Assembly: GCA_947459425.1 (NCBI GenBank)
Contig: CANHDJ010000022.1
Span: forward strand, 1 to 54,599
Direction of reading: 5' to 3'
Origin: Ignavibacteria bacterium
Lineage (GTDB): Bacteria; Bacteroidota; Ignavibacteria; Kapaibacteriales; UBA4661
DNA length: 54,599 nucleotides
Within the stretch, counting starts at the first letter, position 1; each line of letters starts with the position of its first letter. The notes beneath the pieces were generated by a model. It was given only the letters and a program-made list of their open reading frames with translations, searched no databases and was not told the origin of the DNA. Of this stretch, positions 33,899 through 41,419 are shown one piece after another. The position numbers and the translations under genes were made by a program.

Positions 33899-35758
33899 CT
33901 ATGCGGCATTCCTCATGACTGGCTTCTGCGCAAGAAATCTATGTAGAAAAACAGTGATTTCATCAGCCGTAAAAGGCTGTCCGCTTACTTTGTTATATTG
34001 AAAAATATTTTGCGCAAATTCTCCGCGAAGCACGGCAACAAGCTGACCACTATTGAGTTCGGCAACAACGATATGCTCAAATCCCTGCATCAAGGCGGCA
34101 AGATTGCGAGGGAACGGATGTAATGCCCGCAAATGCACGTGTGCAACGCTTTCGCCTTGTTTCTGCAACGATTCAACAGCCGTGCGTACCGCACCAAATG
34201 TGCCTCCCCATGATATTACGAGTATCTCTCCTGAGTCTGCACCACATAGTTCTGCACTTGGCATATCGTCTGCGATTCCGGCGATTTTTGCGGCACGGGC
34301 TTTCACCATTGCAGCGTGATGTTCGGGATTGTGGCTTACACCGCCTGTTGCGCCTTGTTTTTCCAGCCCTCCAATGCGATGTTCAAGCGATGGTGTGCCG
34401 GGAACAGCCCACGCACGAGCAAGGGTCTCAGGGTTACGCAAATACGGCTTAAAACCGCCTTCCGGTACTTCCGTTGTCAAACGCGGCTCAATATCGGGCA
34501 GTTCATCATCGCCGGGGATACGCCAAGGTTCTGCGCCGTTGGCAAGGTATGCATCGGAAAGAATAATCACGGGGGTCATGTATTTCAGAGCGATTCGGAC
34601 TGCTTCAAACGCAATGGCGAAGCATTCCGCCGGAGTAGCGGGTGCAAGCACGACAAGCGGCGCTTCGCCATGCCGCCCGTAAAGCGCTTGGAAAAGGTCG
34701 CTCTGCTCGGTTTTTGTGGGCATACCCGTGCTTGGACCGGAACGCTGGACGTTGACCACCACAAGCGGCAACTCTGCCATCACCGCAAGTCCCAACGCTT
34801 CGGTTTTAAGGGACATTCCGGGACCACTTGTTGCCGTTGCCGCAAGGTTTCCACCGAAAGAAGCCCCTAATGCTGAGGCAATCGCCGCAATTTCGTCTTC
34901 GGCTTGAAAAACCTTTACGCCAAAGTGTTTGTAGGCGGTGAGTGTCTGCAAAATATCGCTTGCTGGCGTTATCGGATAACCACCGAAAAAGAGCGGAAGC
35001 CCAGATTTGATGCTACCTGCAATAAGACCTAATGCTATACCAACATTGCCCGTCAAGCTCCTGTATTTTCCGACAGGAAGAGGTGCTGCGCTTACCTGAT
35101 ACCGCACAGGAAATAACTCCGCATTGACGGCGTAGTCCCAGCCGGAGCATAAGACCTCAATGTTTGCGTTCAAAATTTCCGGCTGCCCGGAAAATTTTTT
35201 GCGTAACCATTCAGCAGTTGGCTCAATGGTGCGGTTGTAGAGCCAATACATCATGCCAAGAGCAAAAAAGTTTTTTGCACGCTCGGTTTCGCGTGTGGAA
35301 AGTTTGTGGTCGGCAAGTGCGTGTGCGGTCATCTGCGAAATATTTACCGGAAAGATGTTGAACTTTGCCAGTGACTTGTCCTCAAGCGGGTTTTGGGCGT
35401 ATCCTGCCAAACGCAGATTTTTTTCAGAAAAACCTGCGGTATTCGCAATGATGATACCACCTTCGGCAACGTCGTTGACACAGGCTTTCAGGGCGGCGGC
35501 GTTCATTGCCACCAGTGCATCGCATTTATCGCCGGGCGTATAAACCGCCGAATTGCCGAACTGCACCTGAAAACTGCTCACACCGCCCACAGAGCCTTCG
35601 GGAGCGCGAATTTCGGCAGGGAAATCCGGCAATGAGCGAATATCATTCCCAAGCAATGCCGAAGCCGATGCAAATTGGCTGCCGATAATTTGTATGCCAT
35701 CGCCGGAGTCGCCGGCAAAGCGAATAACGGCATGGTCGAGATTGTATGTGGGTTTCAT
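33899..35758 (-). CDS. korA: 2-oxoacid:ferredoxin oxidoreductase alpha subunit (gamma-alpha fusion)
   Basis: 619 residues. The N-terminal gamma-like domain (1-190) starts AVIRFAGDSGDGIQIIGSQFA. The pyrimidine-binding alpha domain (about 220-480) has FFGGYPITPASDILQTL, FQAEDEIAAIASALGASFGG and ATATSGPGMSLKTEALGLA. A transketolase-C-like domain follows (ILVISWGGTFGAVRTAVE). The ATG at 35758 starts at the conserved region. It lies only 29 nt after ccoH and 26 nt before korB, so it is cotranscribed with the oxidase genes. No own promoter is visible. Confidence 0.92.
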   Translation of the reverse strand: MKPTYNLDHAVIRFAGDSGDGIQIIGSQFASASALLGNDIRSLPDFPAEIRAPEGSVGGVSSFQVQFGNSAVYTPGDKCDALVAMNAAALKACVNDVAEGGIIIANTAGFSEKNLRLAGYAQNPLEDKSLAKFNIFPVNISQMTAHALADHKLSTRETERAKNFFALGMMYWLYNRTIEPTAEWLRKKFSGQPEILNANIEVLCSGWDYAVNAELFPVRYQVSAAPLPVGKYRSLTGNVGIALGLIAGSIKSGLPLFFGGYPITPASDILQTLTAYKHFGVKVFQAEDEIAAIASALGASFGGNLAATATSGPGMSLKTEALGLAVMAELPLVVVNVQRSGPSTGMPTKTEQSDLFQALYGRHGEAPLVVLAPATPAECFAIAFEAVRIALKYMTPVIILSDAYLANGAEPWRIPGDDELPDIEPRLTTEVPEGGFKPYLRNPETLARAWAVPGTPSLEHRIGGLEKQGATGGVSHNPEHHAAMVKARAAKIAGIADDMPSAELCGADSGEILVISWGGTFGAVRTAVESLQKQGESVAHVHLRALHPFPRNLAALMQGFEHIVVAELNSGQLVAVLRGEFAQNIFQYNKVSGQPFTADEITVFLHRFLAQKPVMRNAA

Positions 35759-35787
35759 GGTGAAAGCAGAGACCGTGATAAAAAACA

Positions 35788-36264
35788 TTACAAACTCAAG
35801 TCGGAGGCTTTGTAATAGCTCATTCCGCCTGATTGCCATTCAATCGAAAGCGACCAAAAGCCCGCAAGCAAGTTCTGAAGCGGTACGCGCTGTTTTCCAT
35901 CGGAATCGGGCTGAATGGTGATGATTCTATCCATGCCCATCGTTGAAGGGCGCAATAGCGTGATTGTTCCGGCAATGCCGCTTTGTGTCATGCGTTGTGG
36001 ATAGGTGAGTTCCAGCACTTTGCCCTGCGGCGTTGCGACAATGCGCCATGAAAGCGGCTCTGTCAGTGCCTTTGCGCGATTTGCCGCGTCAATACGACTC
36101 TGGAAGGCTACTTCTTGCTGATAATAATGTTCGCTGACCAAATCAACTTTATAGGTCATTGTGAGGGCGACAATGGCAATCGTGGCAATGGCAAAGGTGC
36201 TGTACACTGCCGTTACGCCGATAATCCATGCTCTGCCGCTTTTGGGTTGTGCGAGGGTTTGCAT
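35788..36264 (-). CDS. ccoH: FixH/CcoH-type cbb3 oxidase assembly protein
   Basis: 158 residues with one N-terminal membrane helix at about 14-36 and an extracytoplasmic Ig-like domain. The family signature TYKVDLVSEHYYQQEVAFQ lies just after the helix, and the C-terminal part has LLAGFWSLSIEWQSGGMSYY. CcoH is needed for cbb3 oxidase assembly or stability. It follows ccoG after a 142-nt gap occupied by a large hairpin repeat. Confidence 0.88.
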   Translation of the reverse strand: MQTLAQPKSGRAWIIGVTAVYSTFAIATIAIVALTMTYKVDLVSEHYYQQEVAFQSRIDAANRAKALTEPLSWRIVATPQGKVLELTYPQRMTQSGIAGTITLLRPSTMGMDRIITIQPDSDGKQRVPLQNLLAGFWSLSIEWQSGGMSYYKASDLSL

Positions 36265-36311
36265 AGTGTTGTGAAATTGAGGAAAGGATGAAGTTTGGTA
36301 ATTAGTCGGGT

Positions 36312-36389
36312 GCGAGGGTCTCGCTGCTTTGAGCGAGGCTCTCGCTTCAGCGTAGGAGCGAGAGCCTGCCTAGGAAGGCAGACCCTCGC
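36312..36389. repeat. Four-way-junction hairpin repeat between ccoG and ccoH
   Basis: The outer stem gcgagggtct (36312-36321) / agaccctcgc (36380-36389) is perfect over 10 bp. The central stem aggctctcgct (36336-36346) / agcgagagcct (36357-36367) is perfect over 11 bp. Two side hairpins are ctcgct/agcgag and tgcct/aggca. The same arrangement, inverted, recurs at 38901-38990. Confidence 0.8.
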
Positions 36390-36406
36390 CCAATGAACGT
36401 ACTCGC

Positions 36407-37846
36407 TCACTTCTCCGGCGCAAGAAACGTCGTGGTATTTTCCTTAATAAGATTTCCATTCATAAAAACACCCAGTCGAATCGTGTTGTACGCGCCATTC
36501 AACTTGGCTTTGGGAATTGCCACGAAAAAGCGTCCGTGTTGAACGTTTTGTGGCGAAACACTCTGATAGTCGCCCAATGGTGTCAACGTCGCTCCTTGAG
36601 GCTCTAAAACACGAATTTCGGCTGTTTTGGGAATGAATGTCTTATTGATAAGCTGAAGCGTGTAGAAATTGGCAATGTTATCATTGCCAACTTTTTGAAA
36701 GAGCGTTCCGGGCTGGCGCATGATGATTGCTTCCATTTCGGGGCGGCGCAAAAAGAGCGTCGTGACGACCATGAGCAGAATCAGCCACACGCCGATATAT
36801 GCCTTGACACGAGTATTGAAGCGGTTTACTTGCCCATGTTTTACCCCATTCGACGACGCATAACGAATAAGTCCCGTTGGTTTTTTGATTTTCGTCATGA
36901 CCGAATCGCAAGCATCTATGCAAGCTGTACAGTTCACGCACTCAAGCTGAATACCATTGCGAATATCAATCGCTGTTGGGCAGACGACCACACATTGTCC
37001 GCAATCAATACAATCGCCACGCGGCGCGGTGTTTGTGCCGTCTTTATCGGCTTTTGTGGGTTTGTGGCGAGGCTCTCCGCGCTTGAAGTCGTAGGTAACG
37101 GCAATGGTGTCGGGGTCAACAAGCGCCGACATAAAGCGCCCGTAGGGACACGCCACCACACACGCCTGCTCACGAAACCGAGCAAATACGCCATAGAACA
37201 AACCACTAAAGACAATCATTGCCGTAAGACCGCTTGCGTGTTGGCTTGGCGGGTCGGTGATGATAGACCAGAGGGCATCAGTGCCGATAATGTAGGACAG
37301 AAAGAGATTGCATATCATCCACGAAAGCGTGAGGAAAATGGCGTGTTTGAGGGCTTTGCGTGCAAACTTTGTACCGTTCATCGGCGCTTTGTCCAGTGCG
37401 ATTTGCTGACGGGCATTGCCTTCGATGATGAACTCGATTTTGCGAAAAACAAATTCCAAAAAAATCGTTTGCGGACACGCCCAGCCACACCAAATACGCC
37501 CCAGAAGTGACGTAAATACGCCAATACTGACAATAAACGTTAAGAGCGAAAGCACAACTAAATAAAAATCTTGGGGCCAGAAGACCACGCCAAGAACGAT
37601 AAATTTTCGCTCAATTACATTCAATAGCATCAAAGGATTGCCGTGAATGCGCACAAAGGGCGTGGCAATAAGCAATACCAATAGCGTGTAGGCGACAATG
37701 CTGCGTCTTGTGGTCAATCGTCCCGATGATTCTTGTGCATAGACCCATTTGCGACTGCCGTCTTTATTGATGCTGGCAAGCTCATTGCGGAAGGTTTGGT
37801 TGTCTTCGTTCAGCACATCCAGTTCGTAATATTTCGCGGTTTCCAT
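36407..37846 (-). CDS. ccoG: CcoG/FixG: membrane iron-sulfur protein for cbb3 oxidase assembly
   Basis: 479 residues from the ATG at 37846; an open frame runs to 38020 but only through a repeat. Several membrane helices contain GRIWCGWACPQTIFLEFVF and VACPYGRFMSALVDPD. A ferredoxin-like domain carries two 4Fe-4S motifs (DCIDCGQCVVVCP and CVNCTACIDACDS). A periplasmic FixG_C Ig-like domain ends the protein. CcoG reduces Cu(II) to Cu(I) for delivery to cbb3 oxidase and needs an electron donor. Genes for a ferredoxin-reducing enzyme (korAB) lie two genes downstream. Confidence 0.93.
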   Translation of the reverse strand: METAKYYELDVLNEDNQTFRNELASINKDGSRKWVYAQESSGRLTTRRSIVAYTLLVLLIATPFVRIHGNPLMLLNVIERKFIVLGVVFWPQDFYLVVLSLLTFIVSIGVFTSLLGRIWCGWACPQTIFLEFVFRKIEFIIEGNARQQIALDKAPMNGTKFARKALKHAIFLTLSWMICNLFLSYIIGTDALWSIITDPPSQHASGLTAMIVFSGLFYGVFARFREQACVVACPYGRFMSALVDPDTIAVTYDFKRGEPRHKPTKADKDGTNTAPRGDCIDCGQCVVVCPTAIDIRNGIQLECVNCTACIDACDSVMTKIKKPTGLIRYASSNGVKHGQVNRFNTRVKAYIGVWLILLMVVTTLFLRRPEMEAIIMRQPGTLFQKVGNDNIANFYTLQLINKTFIPKTAEIRVLEPQGATLTPLGDYQSVSPQNVQHGRFFVAIPKAKLNGAYNTIRLGVFMNGNLIKENTTTFLAPEK

Positions 37847-37889
37847 GGTGATACTCGGAAAAAATGGTGAAGTTTCGTCAAGATACCCG

Positions 37890-38008
37890 CCCGACGCTGA
37901 AGAAAGCGCCGGACGGGGAGACCGCTCCTCGTCAGACGAGAAGAGCAGAGTAAGGAACGCAGAACGAGGAGAGAACCACGCCATCCGGCGGCTTCTTAGC
38001 CCGTCGGG
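37890..38008. repeat. Long composite palindrome between ccoP and ccoG
   Basis: Nested complementary blocks: cccgacg (37890-37896) with cgtcggg (38002-38008); gccgga (37908-37913) with tccggc (37984-37989); ctcctcgt (37925-37932) with acgaggag (37964-37971). Small side arms of the form gct..agc lie between the first two. It sits in the ~180-nt gap of the operon and folds in the transcript. Confidence 0.7.
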
Positions 38009-38028
38009 TGGCTTCTTCATTCTTCAGG

Positions 38029-38625
38029 TTACTGCACATTCCACGTTTCTTGCTTCTCGTCAGACTTGTCAACAGGTTTCGGATTCGGGGGATTCGTGCC
38101 GTGCAGCGAGACGATATAACTCACAATCTGCATCACTTCTTTCTCGCCGAGCTTCGTATTATTGCCGTAAGGCAGCATTCCTTTTTCAGGATAACCGTGT
38201 TCAATGCTGGCAACAAGTGAATCCACCGATGAGCCGTGCTTCCAGAAATCATCAGTCAAATTCGGTCCGACCAGACCGCCGCCGTCCTCGCGGTGGCAGG
38301 TGTAACAGAGGTTTGCGCCTGTAAACAGTTTTTTGCCCTCGGCGATATTGGCTGCATCTTTGAAGACTGCCATTGTACGCGCTCCGGCGTTTGCTGCGCC
38401 GACTCCGGCGAGTTTATACTTAGCTTCCGCCTCTTTGACTTCTTGGGCATATTCATCGCGCATAATGTTGCCGGATCCCATGAAATGGTACTGTACGAGA
38501 TAGCCGATGCCAAAAATTATTGTGAAATAGAACCCATACAGCCACCAGCGCGGGAGGTTATTGTCAAACTCCTTGATACCATCGGCTTCGTGATTCTCCA
38601 TCGGTGTTTCTTGATATTTTGCCAT
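38029..38625 (-). CDS. ccoP: cbb3 oxidase cytochrome c subunit III, one haem
   Basis: 198 residues. N-terminal CcoP segment DGIKEFDNNLPRWWLYGF leading into one membrane helix (about 28-48). One class I cytochrome c domain has the haem motif CYTCH (Cys107, Cys110, His111) and Met150 in KGMLPYG. Proteobacterial CcoP has two haems; this form has one, as in several Bacteroidota/Chlorobiota. It passes electrons to CcoO/CcoN. It follows ccoQ by 26 nt. Confidence 0.92.
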   Translation of the reverse strand: MAKYQETPMENHEADGIKEFDNNLPRWWLYGFYFTIIFGIGYLVQYHFMGSGNIMRDEYAQEVKEAEAKYKLAGVGAANAGARTMAVFKDAANIAEGKKLFTGANLCYTCHREDGGGLVGPNLTDDFWKHGSSVDSLVASIEHGYPEKGMLPYGNNTKLGEKEVMQIVSYIVSLHGTNPPNPKPVDKSDEKQETWNVQ

Positions 38626-38651
38626 GATTGTATTCCTTGAAAATGTGATAA

Positions 38652-38846
38652 TTACTTGCTTGTCAATGATGAGGGTTCCGTCACAGCGTCGTCGGAAAGC
38701 GGCATTGCTGCCATTTGTTCGATATACTGTTTGCTGGAACGCATCACAAAAAAGAGCATCAGCGCGAAGACTGCGACAAAAAGCAGTAGCGAGATAATCG
38801 CAAACACATCAGCGCCGATGATGGATTGAAGAACATTTTTCGTCAT
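38652..38846 (-). CDS. ccoQ: CcoQ/FixQ-like small membrane subunit
   Basis: 64 residues with a single membrane helix at about 14-35 (VFAIISLLLFVAVFALMLFF) followed by a short cytoplasmic tail (YIEQMAAMPLSDD). Position between ccoNO and ccoP, the size and the tail pattern fit CcoQ, which stabilises cbb3 oxidase. Sequence identity in the family is low, so context carries the call. Confidence 0.75.
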   Translation of the reverse strand: MTKNVLQSIIGADVFAIISLLLFVAVFALMLFFVMRSSKQYIEQMAAMPLSDDAVTEPSSLTSK

Positions 38847-38900
38847 GGTTGTTGAGAATTATAGAATGAAACTCCAGTTTGTAATTCTTCGGGTATTGGG

Positions 38901-38990
38901 CGAGGGTTTGCCTTCTTCGGCAGGCTCTCGCTTCTAAAGAGCGTTGTGCGACCGCCGTACCGAGAGCCTCGCTAAAAAGCGAGACCCTCG
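38901..38990. repeat. Four-way-junction hairpin repeat between ccoNO and ccoQ
   Basis: Outer stem cgagggt (38901-38907) / accctcg (38984-38990), central stem aggctctcg (38922-38930) / cgagagcct (38961-38969), side hairpins tgcc/ggca and ctcgct/agcgag. This is the inverted counterpart of the element at 36312-36389, with the same stems in the same positions and a longer central loop. Confidence 0.8.
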
Positions 38991-39029
38991 AATCTGAACG
39001 GAATTGTATCCGCCGAACGGAAAGAGTGT

Positions 39030-41186
39030 TTACTTCGCCTCTACTTGCGGCTTTCCGCCTTCGATTTCTTCTTTCGGCGCGTGTTTGATGTCCATGCCAA
39101 GGCGCTGCAGATACGCAATAAGCGCGACTACTTCGGACTGCGGATCAACGCTTGCGCCGCCTTGTGCCAGACGACCGGCAATCAGTTCGGCTTGGGCTTT
39201 CATATCCGCGTTTGCTTTTGTTTCAAAGCCTTCGGGATACGGTACACCTAAACGGCGCAGTGTGATGATTTTGCCTTCAATATGGCTCTGGTCAACCTTT
39301 GTGTCCAAAAGCCACGGGTAGGCGGGCATAATTGAGCCGGGCGAGATAGTCTGCGGGTTCTTGAAGTGCATATAGTGCCACGAATCAGGATATTTCCCGC
39401 CGACACGGTGCAAATCGGGTCCTGTCCGCTTCGATCCCCAAAGGAAGGGATGGTCATACACAAATTCTCCTGCTTTGGAATACTCGCCATAGCGCACGGT
39501 TTCTGAGCGGAACGGGCGAACCATCTGAGAATGGCAGCCAACGCAACCCTCTTTGATGTACACATCACGCCCTTCGATTTCAAGCGGTGTGTAGGGCTTA
39601 ACGCTGGAAATAGTCGGAATATTCGATTTTATCAGCACCGTCGGGATATACTCAATCACACCGCCTAGTACAACGGCAACAAAGCTGTAAAGCGCAAATT
39701 GTATCGGCTTGCCTTCCAAGACGCGGTGCCAGTATGTTCCCGTTGGCTCTGCTTCGTTGGTAAGCGGTGCAGCGTGTGCTTCTTCGTTTGCCAAAAACGA
39801 ACCGTTTTTTGCTGTTTTGTAGAGATTGTATGCCCCTGCACACGCACCAATGATGTAGAGCGTACCGCCTACAGCCCGCATGGCGTACATCGGGATAATT
39901 TGCGTGACGGTTTCGAGGAAGTTCGGATAGCGCAATACGCCTTCGGCGGTGAACTCTTTCCACATCAAACTCTGCGTAATACCGCCCCAGTACAGAGGAA
40001 TCGCATAGAACGCAATACCGAGCGTTGCAGCCCAGAAGTGGAAGTTGGCAATTTTGTTCGAGAAAATATTCGTGCGGAACATTTTCGGAATCACGTAGTA
40101 CAGCACACCAAACGCCAAACCGCCATTCCAAGCCAGTGCGCCGATATGCACGTGTCCAATCACGTAGTCGGTGTAGTGCGTGATGGCGTTCACATTTTTG
40201 AGCGACATCATTGGTCCTTCAAATGTGGACATACCGTAGGCAGTAACGCCGACGACCATAAATTTCAGCACGGGGTCTTCGCGGACACGATCCCATGCGC
40301 CGCGCAGTGTCATCAAGCCGTTAATCATGCCACCCCATGACGGCGCAATGAGCATGAACGAAAATACCACGCCGAGCGATTGCGCCCAGTCTGGAAGCGC
40401 GGTGTAGAGGAGGTGGTGCGGACCAGCCCAGATGTAAATAAAAATCAATGCCCAAAAGTGAATAATCGAAAGGCGGTAAGAAAATACGGGACGATTAGCG
40501 GCTTTTGGGATGAAATAATACATCATGCCCAAAAACGGTGTTGTCAGGAAAAATGCGACGGCATTATGCCCATACCACCACTGTACAAGCGCGTCTTGCA
40601 CTCCGGCATAGTAGGAATAGCTCTTCAAAAATGTGACGGGTAATTCAAACGAATTCACGACGTGCAGAAGCGCAACGGTGAGGAAGGTGGAAATGTAGAA
40701 CCAAATCGCCACGTAGAGATGTTTTTCGCGGCGTTTCAAAATTGTGCCGAACATATTCACGCCAAAAGCTACCCAAACGAGCGTAATTGCTATATCAATG
40801 GGCCATTCCAATTCTGCATATTCCTTGCTTGTGGTGATGCCAAGCGGGAGAGTGAGCGCGGCAGAAACGATGATAAGTTGCCAGCCCCAGAAGTGTATTG
40901 TACTCAGCAAATCGCTGTACATACGCGCCTTGCAGAGGCGCTGGAGGGAGTAGTAAACACCCACAAAAATGGCATTGCCCGCAAACGCGAAAATGACTGC
41001 GTTGGTGTGCAAAGGACGCAAGCGCCCGTAGGAGAGAATGGGAATAAATCCCAAAAAGTCCGGAAACACCAGCTTTAATGCGACGATTAAGCCAACAAGA
41101 AAGCCGACTAATCCCCAAACAATCGTGGCGATACTGAAATCACGCACAATCTTATTGTCGTAATGAAATGTCTCAACATTTGACAT
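39030..41186 (-). CDS. ccoNO: Fused CcoN-CcoO cbb3-type cytochrome c oxidase subunit I/II
   Basis: 718 residues. The CcoN part (about 1-465) is a 12-helix haem-copper oxidase core with His60 (RPLHTNAVIF), His207 (WWYGHNAV), His257-His258 (AGPHHLLY), and His345/His347 (IGHVHIGA) as haem and CuB ligands. After a ~30-residue linker the CcoO part (about 490-718) has one helix and a cytochrome c motif CVGCH (Cys548, Cys551, His552), with GPDLHRVGGKYPD and a Met ligand in SIMPAYPW. It reduces O2 to water with high affinity and pumps protons. N-O fusions are typical of Bacteroidota. aaggag lies upstream of the start. Confidence 0.96.
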   Translation of the reverse strand: MSNVETFHYDNKIVRDFSIATIVWGLVGFLVGLIVALKLVFPDFLGFIPILSYGRLRPLHTNAVIFAFAGNAIFVGVYYSLQRLCKARMYSDLLSTIHFWGWQLIIVSAALTLPLGITTSKEYAELEWPIDIAITLVWVAFGVNMFGTILKRREKHLYVAIWFYISTFLTVALLHVVNSFELPVTFLKSYSYYAGVQDALVQWWYGHNAVAFFLTTPFLGMMYYFIPKAANRPVFSYRLSIIHFWALIFIYIWAGPHHLLYTALPDWAQSLGVVFSFMLIAPSWGGMINGLMTLRGAWDRVREDPVLKFMVVGVTAYGMSTFEGPMMSLKNVNAITHYTDYVIGHVHIGALAWNGGLAFGVLYYVIPKMFRTNIFSNKIANFHFWAATLGIAFYAIPLYWGGITQSLMWKEFTAEGVLRYPNFLETVTQIIPMYAMRAVGGTLYIIGACAGAYNLYKTAKNGSFLANEEAHAAPLTNEAEPTGTYWHRVLEGKPIQFALYSFVAVVLGGVIEYIPTVLIKSNIPTISSVKPYTPLEIEGRDVYIKEGCVGCHSQMVRPFRSETVRYGEYSKAGEFVYDHPFLWGSKRTGPDLHRVGGKYPDSWHYMHFKNPQTISPGSIMPAYPWLLDTKVDQSHIEGKIITLRRLGVPYPEGFETKANADMKAQAELIAGRLAQGGASVDPQSEVVALIAYLQRLGMDIKHAPKEEIEGGKPQVEAK

Positions 41187-41230
41187 TGCAAGACTCCTTG
41201 AAAAGTGTGAAACAAACGGTTTGAAAAATG

Positions 41231-41380
41231 TTATTCTTTATCATCCACCAACATCCGCAAGGCAGGTGTGGTGCGGTCTTTGAACTGTCCCGATTTCACT
41301 GCCCAAATAAACGCCGCTAAAAATGTCAGCGCAAAGGCAGTGCTGAAGCCGACGAGAATCATTACCATTTCTGTTGCCAT
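41231..41380 (-). CDS. ccoS: CcoS-type small cbb3 oxidase maturation protein
   Basis: 49 residues: ATG at 41380, TAA at 41233-41231. One membrane helix (about 4-28) leads into the family signature AFIWAVKSGQFKDRTTPALR and an acidic end (MLVDDKE). CcoS is required to insert haem b and copper into the oxidase. It lies between ccoI and ccoNO, 39 nt and 44 nt from its neighbours, the expected place. Confidence 0.9.
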   Translation of the reverse strand: MATEMVMILVGFSTAFALTFLAAFIWAVKSGQFKDRTTPALRMLVDDKE

Positions 41381-41419
41381 GATGTTGTGCCAATAAAAGT
41401 GAATAAAGAGGCTTTTAAG

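Noticed and set aside
37847..38020. Extended N-terminus of CcoG
   Set aside because: The frame crosses a palindromic repeat; the protein family begins at the ATG at 37846.
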